DNA from: Pogostemon cablin
Lineage: Eukaryota; Streptophyta; Magnoliopsida; Lamiales; Lamiaceae
DNA length: 64,000 nucleotides
Direction of reading: 5' to 3'
Assembly (NCBI GenBank): GCA_023678885.1
Contig: CM042970.1
Location: 2,830,355-2,894,354, forward strand
A program made the position numbers and the translations under genes. Under the pieces are notes generated by a model, which was not told where the DNA came from, ran no database searches, and saw nothing but the letters and a program-made list of their open reading frames with translations. Below are positions 36,116 through 49,447 of the stretch, one piece after another. Positions within the stretch are counted from its first letter, which is position 1. Each line of letters opens with the position of its first letter.

Positions 36116-36290
36116 AAGAGTATCCGCATTGGTTTAGGTTTAAATTCCAACTTTTTTTTCTTCCACCTCATCTTATACCTACTTTCTAATTAAACTCAAC
36201 TGACATTCAAATTTAATTTTCCAATTTTTTAGTTAATCAATTTTTTTTAGTTTAAACTCAATAAAAAGCAACCAATGTCAATGCTCTAAG
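36116..36290. mobile_element. Tourist-like MITE
   Basis: Ends AGAGTATCCGCATTGG and CCAATGTCAATGCTCT are inverted repeats, related to the 15100-15400 element; flanked by AAG/TAAG words. Confidence 0.6.
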
Positions 36291-37037
36291 ACCAATATAA
36301 CCCTTATAAAGAAATTTCGAAAGTTCCAAAATATATAAATATAAATAAAAAATTCTACACCAAAATTTAATTATAATTCCTTATAAAAATCCTAACTCAC
36401 CGACCATGAATATATTTTTAGAGGAATGTAAAAATTATAATCCAGTCACCAAACATGACTATATTTATAAACATTCTATTTTTATTTTACAGAAGATAAT
36501 CTTATTTTAATTTAAAGAAACAAATTGTAATTTATAGTCAAGTCCATATTAGGGTACTGTTTTAGAAGAGGAATTGTTTTAGTTTCAAAGTTATAAGAGG
36601 CCGCCGCGGGCCTACAGAATTCAACCTACGCCTAATTTGTTAGGCGGGATATTGAATAGGTTATTTAGTCTCACTCAACTCAACCTATTCAATTTTCCAA
36701 TATTCTCGTTTCCCTTCATTTTAAAAAAGCAATTTAACACATGTTTGCACTGGAATAGATTTAAAAAAAATAGTTATATAAATATAGATTTTTTTGTAAT
36801 AGCAAATATATATATTGTCTACACATAAACACATATAGTTACGTATTCCTTCTATCCCATTCTAATAATTATATATTTTAAATTGAATGTTTTATTCTAA
36901 AGATTACATTTTTTTTTGTATGAGACCTAAACAATTAAGTAATTAAAATATCTCAATGGAACTCATCCGCCACATTAACACAAACATCCACTATATATTA
37001 AAATATTATTTATTTCACCTCAATACATATTAAAATA

Positions 37038-37244
37038 TGGTTAATTTCATTAAAATATACAACCTTTTTGTAATTTTTCAATTTTATCACCAACTTTTTT
37101 TTAATCAATAAAATGCACAACCTTTTAAATCATTGGAAATCAATACATACTTTCTATTTCCGGTGAGGATGAGATGACGTGGCTGCCGGAGGGTAATTAA
37201 ACAGCCGCATAAGATGCCAGGTAGGATGCCACTTAGGATGATTC
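37038..37244 (+). repeat. Left MULE terminal inverted repeat
   Basis: 207 bp; inverted match to 42811-43014 with few mismatches and small indels. Confidence 0.92.
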
Positions 37245-39400
37245 ATTTAGTAATTAATCCATTTTCTTTAGTTATTTACGTGTTCTTCAAGCCTTAGAAC
37301 CCTAGAAATAAGAAATTAGAAGAGAAACAATGAAGATGATAGATATGACATCTTCCAAAGCTTGGTCGACCATGATTTTAGTGTTGGCGCTATCCCAAAT
37401 TCTAAAGTTAAAAGCTGGGATGGATGACTCAGTTAGCAGCAGTGGCTTGCCTCTCTCTTGCTGCTAAAGTTGAAGAGACTTAAGTTTCTCTTCTTTTAGA
37501 TCTCCAAATATGTTGAATCTCATCTTGACTTGATTCGATTTTGCACTAATTTTTAATTATTTGATGATTAAGAGATGATGGGATTTGTTAATTTTTATTT
37601 GACGACTAAGATATGATATGATTTGTTAATTTTTTCAGGTGGAGGAATCTAAGTTCGTGTTCAAGTCGAAAACGATTCAAAGAATGGAGATTTTATTTCT
37701 GTCCGCACTGACATGAAAGATGAATCTGATCACCCCACTTGCATTTTTTTATCACATTGGCAAGACTCAAGAGGCTTGGATCGAAAAGAAAGTTCATCAA
37801 GAGATGCGAGTCTCTGCTTCTCTCTCTTGTTTCTGGTAACACAATAAACATCACATTTGGCAAGAGGCTTGGATTGAAAAGAGAGTTCATCTAGTGTGAT
37901 AATGAATTTGTTAATTTGTTGTAGAGTGTAGAATTATGTGGTATTCACCATCTGCCACAGCTGCAATGCTGATAGGAGGACCTTTCGTACATTCTAGATA
38001 GGATTTTGAAGTATAGGAGTTCATCAAGAACTTGGCTTAATTTGCTATTGCTTATGTTATTGGTAATTCTCATGGTTTTGAGTTGCCAAGATCGTGAGAA
38101 AGCTACCAAAAAATTGATTTACATGCTACCTTAGTATCCTTAATAATTACAGTTGTTTAGGAACTATGTATTTTTATCATGATGTACAATTTTATTAAAT
38201 TAATGGATGGAAGGTGGTGTTTTTTTTTTCCATAATGAATGTAGATAAATTTAGTCATTGATTGTTATGTGGTTTTCATTTCACTTTGAGTTCTGAATCT
38301 TTAGAAGTGTGCCATTAATCTATACTGCTAATTGATTTTACATTATTTGAACCATTTATTGGTTATTTATATTTGTGAAGATTGTTTGTGAGTGAAGTTA
38401 AGGCATTTTTAAAGAATAAACGTGTTGTATAACTTGATTTTGAAGGCATTTCAAAGTGGCATTTCATGTGGAAAACAAATATTGAAAATTGAGGCAGCTT
38501 TATATCTTCTGTCAAAATGTTAAACCTATTGCAGCAAATGTATGGAAAACTCAGTAAAAACATTGAGAAATGTTCTTTATAACCTAGCAAGCTGCCATTA
38601 CAGTTAGGATAGCAAAAAAAAAAGAAGGAATATGTTAACAAACAGAACAAAACAACTGCAACTTCATAATATTTCAGCCTTTTTATTTTCATCCACTGGA
38701 GAGAGACAGCAGTATAATATTAGAAATTAGCAGTATCAAAAAGCCAATCAAAGTGCTGAAGTCTTTCCAATTCTTGGGTCAATGAAATGGTGCATGAACC
38801 AGCAGAAATCAACAGAGTGACATGCATATTTCCTTCCAAACACAATAGATCATCAAAGGATTCAGCAGCAGAAAAACTGTATTTAATCAGTTCCTAGGTA
38901 ATTAAAAACTAGCCTCTACTCAGAAATTAAATAAGAGAAAACAAAGAACAACAAAAATTACACTTCCATGGGGTCAAGCCATGACTCAGCAATCAATCAA
39001 GGAGACCATGAGTACTGTTAATTACAAAGATATCATCAATCTTTTATAATGAGCTAGGGTAGAATAGCATGAAGCATAATCATAAATAGCTACATGTGGA
39101 ATATTTTAGACAATTTATACACTATTTTCATGAAATAAAAAGGAGCAATAATATTGTCTTTATGCAGAAAATGGAAAGCTAATTATATCAAATTTATTTC
39201 TAGTAGAAAATTGTGAAATAAACAAAATTATCCCAAGACAACAATATTATTAAGTAATTAGAATTTGTGGACATGAGTCACGAAGCAACCGAAAAAGAGT
39301 ATTGCTCATAGGAGCAAAAAGGCATAGACATGAATCATGAAATCTTTCATGGAGCCAAAAAGATATTCCACCATCCAACTATATTCTTAAGCTTTCTATC
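37245..39400. other. Left interior of the MULE
   Basis: Contains a 45-codon plus-strand ORF from ATG 37330 (hydrophobic stretch MILVLALSQILKL, ends SLPLSCC-like then stop) with the look of a signal peptide. It also holds a repeated word pair CAAGAGGCTTGGATCGAAAA (37767) and CAAGAGGCTTGGATTGAAAA (37861). I could not match any of it to a known gene; it may be untranslated or captured DNA. Confidence 0.35.
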
Positions 39401-42400
39401 TAGTTGATGTCTCACTTTCTTGAGTACCAACTACTAAATTTTGGGATTGATCTCTGCCATCTCTTTCACCAGTCATGTCTTCTTTCGGACCACTACTCGA
39501 CCTCCCACCTCTTCCAGCCATCATCAAACTTGACACACCATTTGCACCACTTACAAATTTTGTATTTTTGATCCACCTGGCTTCTGAAGAAAAGAAAAGA
39601 ATTAATTTTAATTCTATTTATCATATGCAACTAAAATATAAATTCATGTAATCACATAGTACTTAGTCTCATGTATATAGTTCCAGAACCTTCACATACG
39701 AGCAAGCCTACACCCTTATTTGCCTATACAAACAATATTTATATCATTTTGGATGTAAAAACAATTTCAGGGTAATTACTTATTAGAATAGATATAGTAA
39801 TACCATCATATTCTCCATTACGGTACTTTTCTTTTGAGCTACTTGAGTGGAATCTCTCGTCACCTCAGAACGAAGCACTTCACTAGGTCCAGAAATATCT
39901 AATTGCTTTCGAGGTCTACCTCTTTTACTCTATAAAAATGATTTAATACATATTTACATAGAATATCGTATAAAAGGGGCATAATTTAAAATATCTATTT
40001 TAACATGCCTCTCTTGATGTAGAAGCTTTAGCTAAAGATTAGCCTTTGCATGATCTACCCTGTTTAACCTGTTAACAAATTTTAAAACACTACTAAGTTA
40101 GCAAGTACACTTCATTTGTTAAAAGATTCTAACTAATGTACAATTTAGAACTTACAAGTAATTTTTTTAGTTTCTGGAAATGTGGATTATTAGCATTTGG
40201 ACAAGTCACCTTGTTATGACCCTCTTGCCCACAAATTGAGCATCTCATTTGAATTCCATATCTTGTCAATTTTGTAGGATTTTTGGGATCTTCTTCAGGG
40301 CCCCTCTTCCTCAACTTTTTTGGCCTACCAGGCATTTTTCTATACGAAGGGGGTTTAATAGGATCACCATCAGCTTTGGGCCACATCAATCTGTCATTCA
40401 AAGGCTCTATACCAAATTTATATGTCTGGATATATTTTTGAACCATGTAGTAAGAATGAACAAACTGTGTTAGATCCTTGTGCATAAAGTGAATAGAACT
40501 ACAAGCATGGATACAAGGAATTCCTGTAAGCTGCCACTCTCTACAAGAACAAGTCATGATGTCTAGATCAACAATAAATCCATCTTTTCCAATACTGACT
40601 TCAAACTTTCTGCCAACAGTAGGTTTGTATGTGCAAAATCTACAACCATATCTGTTTTCCTCTAGTCTTGCTTTGATCTTAGGGCAAATTGTATCACTCA
40701 AACCACATGCATACAAGTACTTCTCATGCATTCTAGCCATTAGTGCAATTCTAATATCTTCCAACATGTCAATTATGTGTTTACTCCTAGACTTAACTAT
40801 ATAGCCGTTGAAAGTCTCTGTTATATTATTATCAATCATGTCACACTTAGGAACATCACTTATATGAGCCTTACAGAATCTGTGTATATCTTTTTCCATG
40901 AAGTTCATGTATGCTGCCTTATCTATTTTTTTTATTTCACCCAGAGACTGATGGAGAGACGCTTCATGTGTGCATTTTACAACTTTCCAAAAGCATCTTT
41001 TCAAAGCTGGACCTTTGAATTGTTTTTTCCAATTGCAGTACACATGTCGGCACAATTCCTATGCTCTGTAAAAGGAGCCAGCTTACTTATTGCATTAGTT
41101 AATCCCTTTTGTTGGTCACTAATAAAGCTCCATCCAAGACCATCAACAAGTTGGAGTTCTTCCATTACAAGTTTGAGAAACCATGTTCAATAATATTCAT
41201 TTTCAGCTGCAGCGACTGCCAAAACAAAGAAAACATTTGGTTGTTCCCATCCTTTGCTATAGCAGTTAAAAGGGTCCCCCCTAAAAAGGTTTTTAAAAAA
41301 CACCCATCGAAACCAATGATGAGTCTACATCCACTCAAAAATCCCTTTTTCAAACCACTGAAAACAATAAAAAAATTCTTGCAATCGACCATCATCATCG
41401 AGTAGAAATTCGAATCTTCATTCCTTATCAACACTCATCAACTCAGCCGCATATGACCTTAAAAAACTGTAATATTCAAGTACTGTACCCATAAGCTTCT
41501 CAAGAGCTTTTGCTAGCCCTATAACACTTGGTTTTGCTCACCTCTACTGTATAAGTTGTCAAACAATCGTGCTGCAATTCTTTCACACTCCAATTTGGAT
41601 TCCATTTAAATTTTTTCATGTATTCATTGGCAAGCCAATAAGAAGTTACTTGCCTATTTTTTAGCTCCCTCACACATCAATGCTCATTCACCAGCTTTTA
41701 ATTGCAAAACTCATCTCCATGGGTATCATGCTCCCATATAACTTGAATGGACAGCCTGAAATGCATGTCACCTCTAATTCACTGCTGTTACTTCTCGTTA
41801 TTTAAATATTTTTTCCATTTAAGATGGCATTTCTTTGTACAGCTACTCTACACTGATAAACATCTTCAAATCTCATACCAAGTACAAACTCCATAGATTT
41901 ATGATCACATGAAGGATCATAAACCATTAATTTTTTCTTCTGTTTATCACAATGTTTACTTATCTCTATCTCTTCTTCCCCACTACAATGCCAAGATACA
42001 TTGTTATCATTTTCTAAATCAAAGTAATCATTGTCAAATTCAATGACTTCATTCTCAACCTAATGCTCAACATTGCAAGTCTCAATATTCATACGAACTT
42101 CAGAATTTTATCCAAATTTCTCAATCTGATAGTCATCATCTCGAACCACTAGCTTCTTGAACTTTGTCCATTTTTTTCTTGCATCAACATACTCTTCATC
42201 ATTTGACAACTCGTCATCTTCCAAACTATCATCCGTATCATTATCCTCAATATCTGGCTCACAGCTGAATAACTCTTAATTAACTACTTGTTAATCAACT
42301 TTTTCAATAATATCATGAATCTCCTCATCTTCATTCTCTAAAAAGGAATTATCCTCAAGAGATTCAACTCCTTCTATGAATATCTCTATCATTGCATTTT

Positions 42401-42673
42401 TTTATTGCACACGTATGCAATCATATCCAAAACATGTTTATCATCTTTGATCTCCACCATTGCATCAGTCATATTCCCACCAGAAACTTTGTAACACATC
42501 ATTTTCAACCGATATCCCATTTTCTCGACTTCATCGATCAAATCCATGTATCCTATTCTATCGACATCCAACTTGTGTTTTGCAGTCGATTTCCCCCCTA
42601 AATATATCAATTTACCATCTCTAAAGACAAACTTACCTCCATGTTTAAAGTGTATCGAAAAGTATAAATCCAT
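39400..42673 (-). pseudogene. MuDR-type MULE transposase, disrupted
   Basis: Start at 42673 with a PB1-like N-terminal domain (HFKHGGKFVFRDGKLIYLGG). An acidic linker (42390-42030) follows with several stop codons, then a MuDR N-terminal block near 41880 (MEFVLGMRFEDVYQCRVAV). The DDE domain's first Asp lies in GCRLIIGFDGCFLKTFLGG (about 41330) and a later block shows SFISDQQKGLTNAIS (about 41120). From 41055 the frame is open for 308 codons with the SWIM finger (CSCREWQLTGIPCIHA) and a CX2CX4HX4C knuckle (CSICGQEGHNKVTCP), ending at a GTAAGT donor near 40155. Likely C-terminal exons (SKRGRPRKQLD, about 39935; 39585-39400) follow. Multiple stops and frameshifts make it non-functional. Confidence 0.88.
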
Positions 42674-42810
42674 TTCTGAATCTATGCTTGAGAAGCTTCC
42701 TTGTGTGATGTCAGTTCGTCTTCAATGTTCATAGGGTTCTGGATCTATATTTGTTTGAAATACTATAGAAAAATTAAAAATATTATAAAGAGCAATATTA
42801 AAGGGTAAAA

Positions 42811-43014
42811 GAATCATCCTAGGTGGCATCCTACCAGCGTCTTATGTGGCTGTTTAATTACCCTCCAGCGGCCACGTCATCTCATCCTCACCGGAAACAG
42901 AAAGGATGTATTGATTTGCAATGATTTAAAAGGCTGTGTATTTTTTTGATTAAAAAAGTTGGTGATAAAATTAAAAAATTACAAAAAGGTGGTGTATTTT
43001 AATGCAATTAACCC
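42811..43014 (-). repeat. Right MULE terminal inverted repeat
   Basis: 204 bp; lies upstream of the transposase start (42673), so it would hold its promoter. Confidence 0.92.
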
Positions 43015-43592
43015 TATTAAAATACTAAATTTCTTAATCACCGTGCAAAAAAGCAACTCGTGCAAAAGGTAAATATAACTATTAGAATGAGACGAAAGAA
43101 ATACATATGCATGAGGTTTTATATTGTGATGGTATGTATATTTAGTTTAGTTCTTTATATGTAATGAATTAAATAGTTTTTAGTTGAATCGACGTTAAAC
43201 GAACCTTATTCGTTTTTCATGTATAATAATAAATTAATGTAATTATTAAAAACCAACAATTTTAAAATTTTTATTAATATTTATATTTCATTACATAATC
43301 ATATGTTATAAACAATTCCAAATAATGTCTTAATTACTTAACCTTATTTTCAAATACAACTCAAATATAAAAAATGTGTGAAATTGAAGAGAGATTTAAA
43401 GAAATAAGTGTTAAAAAAATTTGATAGTAAAACACCTAAATGTATTTATTTAAGGAAATAAGAATAAAATGAGTGGTGAGAAATTGAAGAGAAATTGAGA
43501 TGAGATGAGAAATTAAAGAGAGATTTTGACCCAAAATTTTGAGCGGAAAAAAAGTTGACTTTAAGTGTGTGTATATATATATATATATATAT

Positions 43593-44060
43593 ATCATACA
43601 TTACACCTAAATAATGAAAGATATATCGGTAAATTAAAGAAATCAAATAAAGAAATTAATTGATACCTCAATTTAATTTAATCCAGTAAATTTGTAAATT
43701 GGTAGAGCATGAAATTAAAGAACCGATGCCTAAAATCTCTTTAGTTGTCCTAACATTATTTCTATATTTAAATCATACATTACACCTAAATAATGAAAAA
43801 TATATATCAGTAAATCAAAGAAATCAAAAAAAGAAAGAAATTAATTGATACATCAATTTAATCTGTAAATTTGTAAATCGGTAGAGCGTGAAATCAAAGA
43901 ACTGATGCCTTAGTTGTTTAACATTATTTCTATATTTAAATCATAAATTTAAAATCTCTCCGATGCCTAAAATCTCTTTAGTTGTTTAACATTATTTCTA
44001 TATTTAAATCATAAATTTAAAATCTCTTTAATTGTCCTAACATTATTCCTATATTAAAAT
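43593..44060. repeat. 179-bp tandem repeat with shorter derivatives
   Basis: Two units start ATCATACATTACACCTAAAT at 43593 and 43772; then two shorter copies (about 60-70 bp) repeat AAAATCTCTTTAGTTGTTTA and ACATTATTTCTATATTTAAA. A (TA)n run at 43571-43594 borders the array. Confidence 0.85.
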
Positions 44061-44159
44061 CATACATTAAAAAGGAAAATCAATATAATTAGGATGAGAG
44101 AAATTGAAGAGAATCGATAATTTTTTTGTGAATTTGAACATTTAAATATACTATGTTTA

Positions 44160-44680
44160 ACGTTGGGTGAAATAACCAATTCCCAATATTATTTTGGGCT
44201 CTGCATCACATTTCTTCATTTCATATTAGATTATTAGCTAGATGTCTCCATATTCTTTGTGACGTTGGGCATTCCTAATCCCAAAATCCTTTAGGTACGC
44301 TACTTCTATTCGGGAATTTATTCCAATCTAAAGTAAGACGGAAGCTAGTGATAGACATGGATATGCATTATTTGGTTTTTATGGAGAAGTAGAAACAAAA
44401 TAATGTTTGAGGAGAGTGAATGAAACGAAGAGAAAATGCTTGAGGAGATCAAATCACATGTTTGGTTTTGGTGGGTTTGGTGAAGAAAATGGCTCAAAAG
44501 AAACATTGATTATAAAGATTGGGTTGCAGATCTTTGTTATTGTTTAGAAGAAATTTAATATTGTTGTTTTTGATATGTTTGTAGTTGATCTGAAACACTA
44601 TTTTGTTGATACATTGTAAATTTGTTCTTTTAGAAAGGGCAAGATTCATGCCCTAATGAAATATAATATATTTTTTTTAA
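44160..44680 (+). other. Possible LINE 3' end
   Basis: The GGGCAAGATTCATGCCCTAA word followed by TGAAATATAATATA and poly-T/A (44636-44690) resembles the 3' untranslated end of plant LINEs. No RT coding sequence upstream. Low confidence. Confidence 0.3.
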
Positions 44681-47388
44681 AAAAAATATTAGCTAGATGA
44701 ATTTTAAGTGGATATGATGCGGGTTGGCCCACGTAATTTTAATAACTCCAATAAGAATGAGTGGCTACTTTGATTTTATATAGTTAAAAACATTTAATAT
44801 ATTAGATAAAAGAATTATGTGAGATAGTTTCAAGAAATAATTCTCGTAAGACGAATAAAAGGTGATAATAATTTGATGAAATAATATATAATTAATTGGT
44901 AAAAATGATAATGATGCTAATTTCATAAAAATTTTATAATATGAACAAATATTAATAATACTACTTTTTTAAAAGTAATAATATTTTTAATTAAAAAATA
45001 TAACTAATTATAAAAACATAAAATAATATCATGTCAGTGACCGGAGATCATATACGAATATTTGGTGGAATTTATATCTGAAACTTTAAAAATCATTTAA
45101 TCTCGTTGAAAATTTTTAAGTTCTTCAATTATGTACTTTCTTCCTCTAGTAAAACCTGTAGTAAGAGCAGTAGAAGTGAAAGAATATTCATATTTAATCA
45201 ATTTTAACTAACTGTGAGGAGTAGTTTTCAAATAAATAAATGTATTTCTTAATTTTATAAACATAAAATATGTAAAAGACAGTTACATTGTACATATATT
45301 TTAAGGATATCATATTTTATTAAATTATGATATCAAAACGAAAACTTAGTGCATAGAGTACACTATACAATTGATCAAACTGATAGTTATCATCATCAAT
45401 AATTAAAATAAACTCATCCTTGCAGCAACCATTTGACATAACATAAAATCCAAAATAAACACACTTTCAAAATTAATGTGTAGCTATAATTTTTAGTAAC
45501 AACATTTATAGTATACATTAGTCATTTAAAAATAGTACAAATACTATTATTTACCTCTATTTACACCATCAACTTTTAAGCCTTTAAATGATATTACAAA
45601 TATAAAATTCGTTTTGTGTAAATAAATAATAAAAATTTTACAACATTTTTATAATTAATGATTTTATTATCATACGAAGCATGTATTTTATGAAACATTT
45701 CATAGCTTATTCTTTGAAATTTTTGTTTTAATATAAATGAAATTAAATAAGTTAAAATTTTATTTATAATAAAAAATTCTAATAATACACTGTTTTATTA
45801 TAGTTATAAATATCAAATTTAATATTACTTAATTTATATTTTAATTTATTAATTTTAATAGTATAAAAAAAAGAGTTAAATAATCATAAATATCAAACAC
45901 ACTTTGATACCTCACATATTTTAATTTTATTTCAAAAAACATATTTTACTTATTAAAAATAATAAAGAAATGAATTACAAAATAATAAATTTTCTAAACA
46001 AATAATAATAAAATGTAATTAATATTCAATTAACCTATGCCCACCTCACATTTTATAAAATGTAATATAATAAATATTGGATGAGTCTATGTCTGCCATC
46101 TCACATTTTGTAAATTTAAATTTGAAAATTTATTTTGTTTTAATATATAAGAAGATATGTATTTTTTAAGGGAACACTTAAGTCAGACCGTCCAACGTGA
46201 GATCGTTTTTACATAAAAATAATTATTACTTTTTATTATAGAATCATTTTTTATTATAATTTTTATTACTTTTTATTTATACTACCATACATAACATAAT
46301 TCATTGTATCATTATCACGTTTTATTTATATTATCACTTCACTAGGTCTCACGTAGAGGGTTGTATATTTGAGTATAAATTTTGGTTACTATTTAATGTA
46401 CGTTAAAAGTAATTTATATAAAGATAAATAAATAAATAAAATAATTGGCTATGGCTATAAAAAAATTCATCTCATAAAAAAGTACTATTAAACAATTTTT
46501 AAATAAACTTTGATAATTTACGTGAATTGATAATTGAAACGGGATGAACAACCCCTTAATTTTGTGAAAAATTGTGTGTATACTTGGTGTATATCTTGTA
46601 TGAACTCTTCGCGACTGTATTTTAATATATTCTTTTTATTTCTTATCACTTTATTTTAAAAATATTAACATTTCATTAAGATGTTATCAATTTTTATTTT
46701 TCTAAAATTTGATTCATGAAATAAGTAATTGAACGACTATTACTTTTTATTAAAAATATTATCACTAGAAGTTATTCGATATGATATACTTTACGTATTT
46801 TTCAATACCATATACTTCATCTAAAATTTCAATATACAAGATCTGTTAATTATACTGAAATTTCGATATACCAAATTTCAATTAGTATATCATTACATCA
46901 AAAATACATATTGTTAGTGTGGTATGAAACTTGCTATAATTTTCATATACCAAAATTTTCAATAAATTTAATATTTTTCATTATAACAAGTGCGACATTT
47001 AAAAATTCATAAATTTTTTCTAACCCTAGTTACCACTCATTATCTCATGTAGCAAATTTTGTGATGTGTTTTACACAAAATTTTTACCTTATACTACTTA
47101 CTATCTAATTATACTTGTAATTAATATTTTTCATGCGAAATATAGGCGTCGAATCACATCCTACAACTATCAAGTAATTAAATTAAAAGACTTTAATATA
47201 AATAAATCATTTGAACTGTGATGTGAGAGGAGAAAAAAGTATTAATCGGTCAAAATGGGGAGGAGAAGACAAAGTCAGCGGTGACCAATTAAACATAAAA
47301 AAAATAAATGAATATTCCTGGAAAAAACAAACAACTATATCTCATAAATGTTTATAACAATCTTAATTCTGTCTCTCTCCCTCTCTTT
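44681..47388. other. AT-rich intergenic DNA
   Basis: Scattered members of the AAAAGTGATAA/GTGAGACG repeat family (44815-44890, 46180-46370). No gene recognised. Confidence 0.5.
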
Positions 47389-47389
47389 G

Positions 47390-47398
47390 TATATATAT
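47390..47398 (+). promoter_or_regulatory. Candidate TATA box of the C2 gene
   Basis: TATATATAT preceded by a CTCTCTCCCTCTCTTTG pyrimidine patch and about 190 bp before the ATG. The (TA)n run further down is a rival assignment. Confidence 0.45.
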
Positions 47399-47468
47399 GG
47401 GTAGATGTTGTATCAGTAGATACAATCATTACAAAGAAACAACTCCTGCAAATTAATCCCTAAAGCAG

Positions 47469-47473
<5 letters not shown>

Positions 47474-47545
<72 letters not shown>
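47474..47545. repeat. (TA)n microsatellite in the presumed C2 gene leader
   Basis: About 36 TA units, ending about 40 bp before the start codon. Confidence 0.92.
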
Positions 47546-47547
<2 letters not shown>

Positions 47548-47585
47548 TTTAATTTTCTACATATATTTTAAAGAGAGAAAGAGAG

Positions 47586-49447
47586 ATGGCCGTAGGAATA
47601 ATGGAAGTGGTGCTGGTAAATGCTAAAGGCCTGAAAAGATCCGACTTTTTTGGTATGGTCCGATCCTTGTTCTATGATGGTGTTTCACTTCGTGTTTTAT
47701 AATTATTTTTTTAATTTTTATGACAAGATTGATTATTTTTGTGTGAATCATATAAAGACTCGAGATTGTCCCTATTTCATTTTACATGTGTAGTAATGTA
47801 AATTATTAGTTGAAAGATGAGTATTGGATATTGATTTTGTGCATGAATATATTGCAGGTAAGATAGATCCATACGTAGCGCTTCGATATAGAAATGAAGA
47901 GCAAATCAGCAAAACTGCTCGAGGTAATAATTAATATTAACTTCGTGATTTTAGTGTCATTTAGATTTTTTTTCTTTTTCTTTTTAACCACTGTGTCATT
48001 TAGATTTTAATGCTAATGTATAATGGTTTCTTCAACAATTACAATGCTAAACACTTAAAAAAAAATCCTTTTCACTTACTCAATTTAATTCCATTTGCAA
48101 TACCAATAAATTAACAAAAAATTACTCCTATATTTATCATTTAGCAATGAAATACCAACAGATTTTTAATGTTTTTAAAAATAAAATAATATTTATTATT
48201 ATTTACTAACGAAATCACTACCGTTGGTAAAAAAATTATCAATAAACAATTTATCAAAAAAAAAATTTGTTAATCCGTTTGTAAATCAATTCAACAATGA
48301 AATTAAACTTTAATCAACTGAATATTTCGCTAGTAAAAAATACTAGTTTCTTAGAGTCCAATTAAGTTGTACCTGATGCACCATTATACATGAACGCTCT
48401 CAGATTCGTAAAAGTGATAGAAAATGAAATGGTAATTTAATGCAGGAGAAGGTAACACACCGGTGTGGAATGAAGAATTCAAATTTAGGGTTGAGTACCC
48501 AGCAGTTGCAGATGCCAAAAATTACAAATTGACCCTTCAAATTTACGACCACGACACCTTCACAGCTGATGACTATTTGGGAAACACCACGTAATTACTT
48601 ACCCTTTTTCATCAACTTTTTATATATTTATTTATCCAAAAAAATACCATACAAAAGGTGTTCGATCACATAATTTCAAAATGGATCCAAATATTACATT
48701 CACTCTTTTGAATTTCGGATGAAAAATGTTGTATTTTTGTGTCATAAAAATTTTATGGACGAATTTAAAAATATGGAACTTTTTTTTGTAATTCTTTTTC
48801 ATATGAAAATGCATTTTTTTTCTCTTCCAATTTTTATGATATATAAGTATTTAAGTATTATTAGTCATATGAAAAAATATACTCCATATATTATAAAAAA
48901 ATTACTGACTCAAAATTTTTGGATCTTTATTATTAGGCTTTTAAAAAACATAATTCGATTTGCAAACCCAAATTAAAAAATATATATATCCTTATAATTA
49001 TAAAGTCTAAGAAAATTTATTAAATCAAGATATTCCATTATCACGTAAACATGAATTGATTACTAATTATGTTTATTTTCAAGATTAATTTCCAGCCTAG
49101 TAAACGACATGCATTTGAAATTATATATTAATTCATAATAAATTAACAGTGTATAAAAATGAATACTATATTGCAGTGTTTACTTGAAGGAATTGTTCCA
49201 ATTAGGAGTTGAAAAGGGTAGAGCAGAACTTGGCGTTCAAAAATATAGAGTTGTTTTAGCCGATGGAACTTATCGTGGTGAAATTCAACTTGGAATCTCT
49301 TTTATTTTGAAGGTATTATTTTTTTTTTTTTTGGATACTAATAATAATAATACTAGTTAATTGGCGTACATATTACTACTAGTTGTTGGTTTTTCTCAAG
49401 TGTCTAATTTAATTTATTTATTTCTGATTCAGGGTTATAAGAGTTGA
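47586..49447 (+). CDS. Single C2-domain protein, elicitor-responsive protein 3 type
   Basis: Small soluble calcium-dependent phospholipid-binding protein; homologues include rice ERG3 and Arabidopsis At1g63220. Five exons (47586-47652, 47858-47923, 48446-48590, 49177-49312, 49433-49447) join in phase to 142 residues. The C2 fold spans nearly the whole protein. MAVGIMEVVLVNAKGLKRSD opens strand 1, with Asp20 and Asp26 in the first Ca loop (SDFFGKIDPYV), TPVWNEEFKF (49-58), and Asp79, Asp81 and Asp87 in the second loop (YDHDTFTADDYLG). The five acidic ligands are present, so Ca binding is expected. There is no signal peptide or membrane segment. The protein ends GYKS soon after the C2 domain, shorter than At1g63220, which has a C-terminal tail. 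The tiny last exon (15 nt) has a good acceptor. Confidence 0.92.

Larger units (their letters stand above)
37038..43014 (-). mobile_element. Mutator-like element (MULE), 5977 bp
   Basis: Terminal inverted repeats of about 205 bp (37038-37244 and 42811-43014) begin GGTTAATT and share ATTACAAAAAGG/CCTTTTTGTAAT, TTTCCGGTGAGGATGAGATG and ATTAAACAGCC words. It is flanked by a perfect 10-bp duplication TATTAAAATA (37028-37037, 43015-43024), in the MULE range. It encodes a MuDR-type transposase on the minus strand, now broken. The left 2.2 kb (37245-39400) has no recognised transposase. Insertion into a Stowaway MITE dates it after that MITE. Confidence 0.93.
36846..43100. mobile_element. Stowaway MITE split by a MULE
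   Basis: The left piece 36846-37037 (TTCCTTCTATCCCATTCTAA) and right piece 43025-43100 (ATTAGAATGAGACGAAAGAA) form one roughly 268-bp Stowaway with matching inverted ends and TA borders. Everything between is the MULE and its target duplication. Confidence 0.85.
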
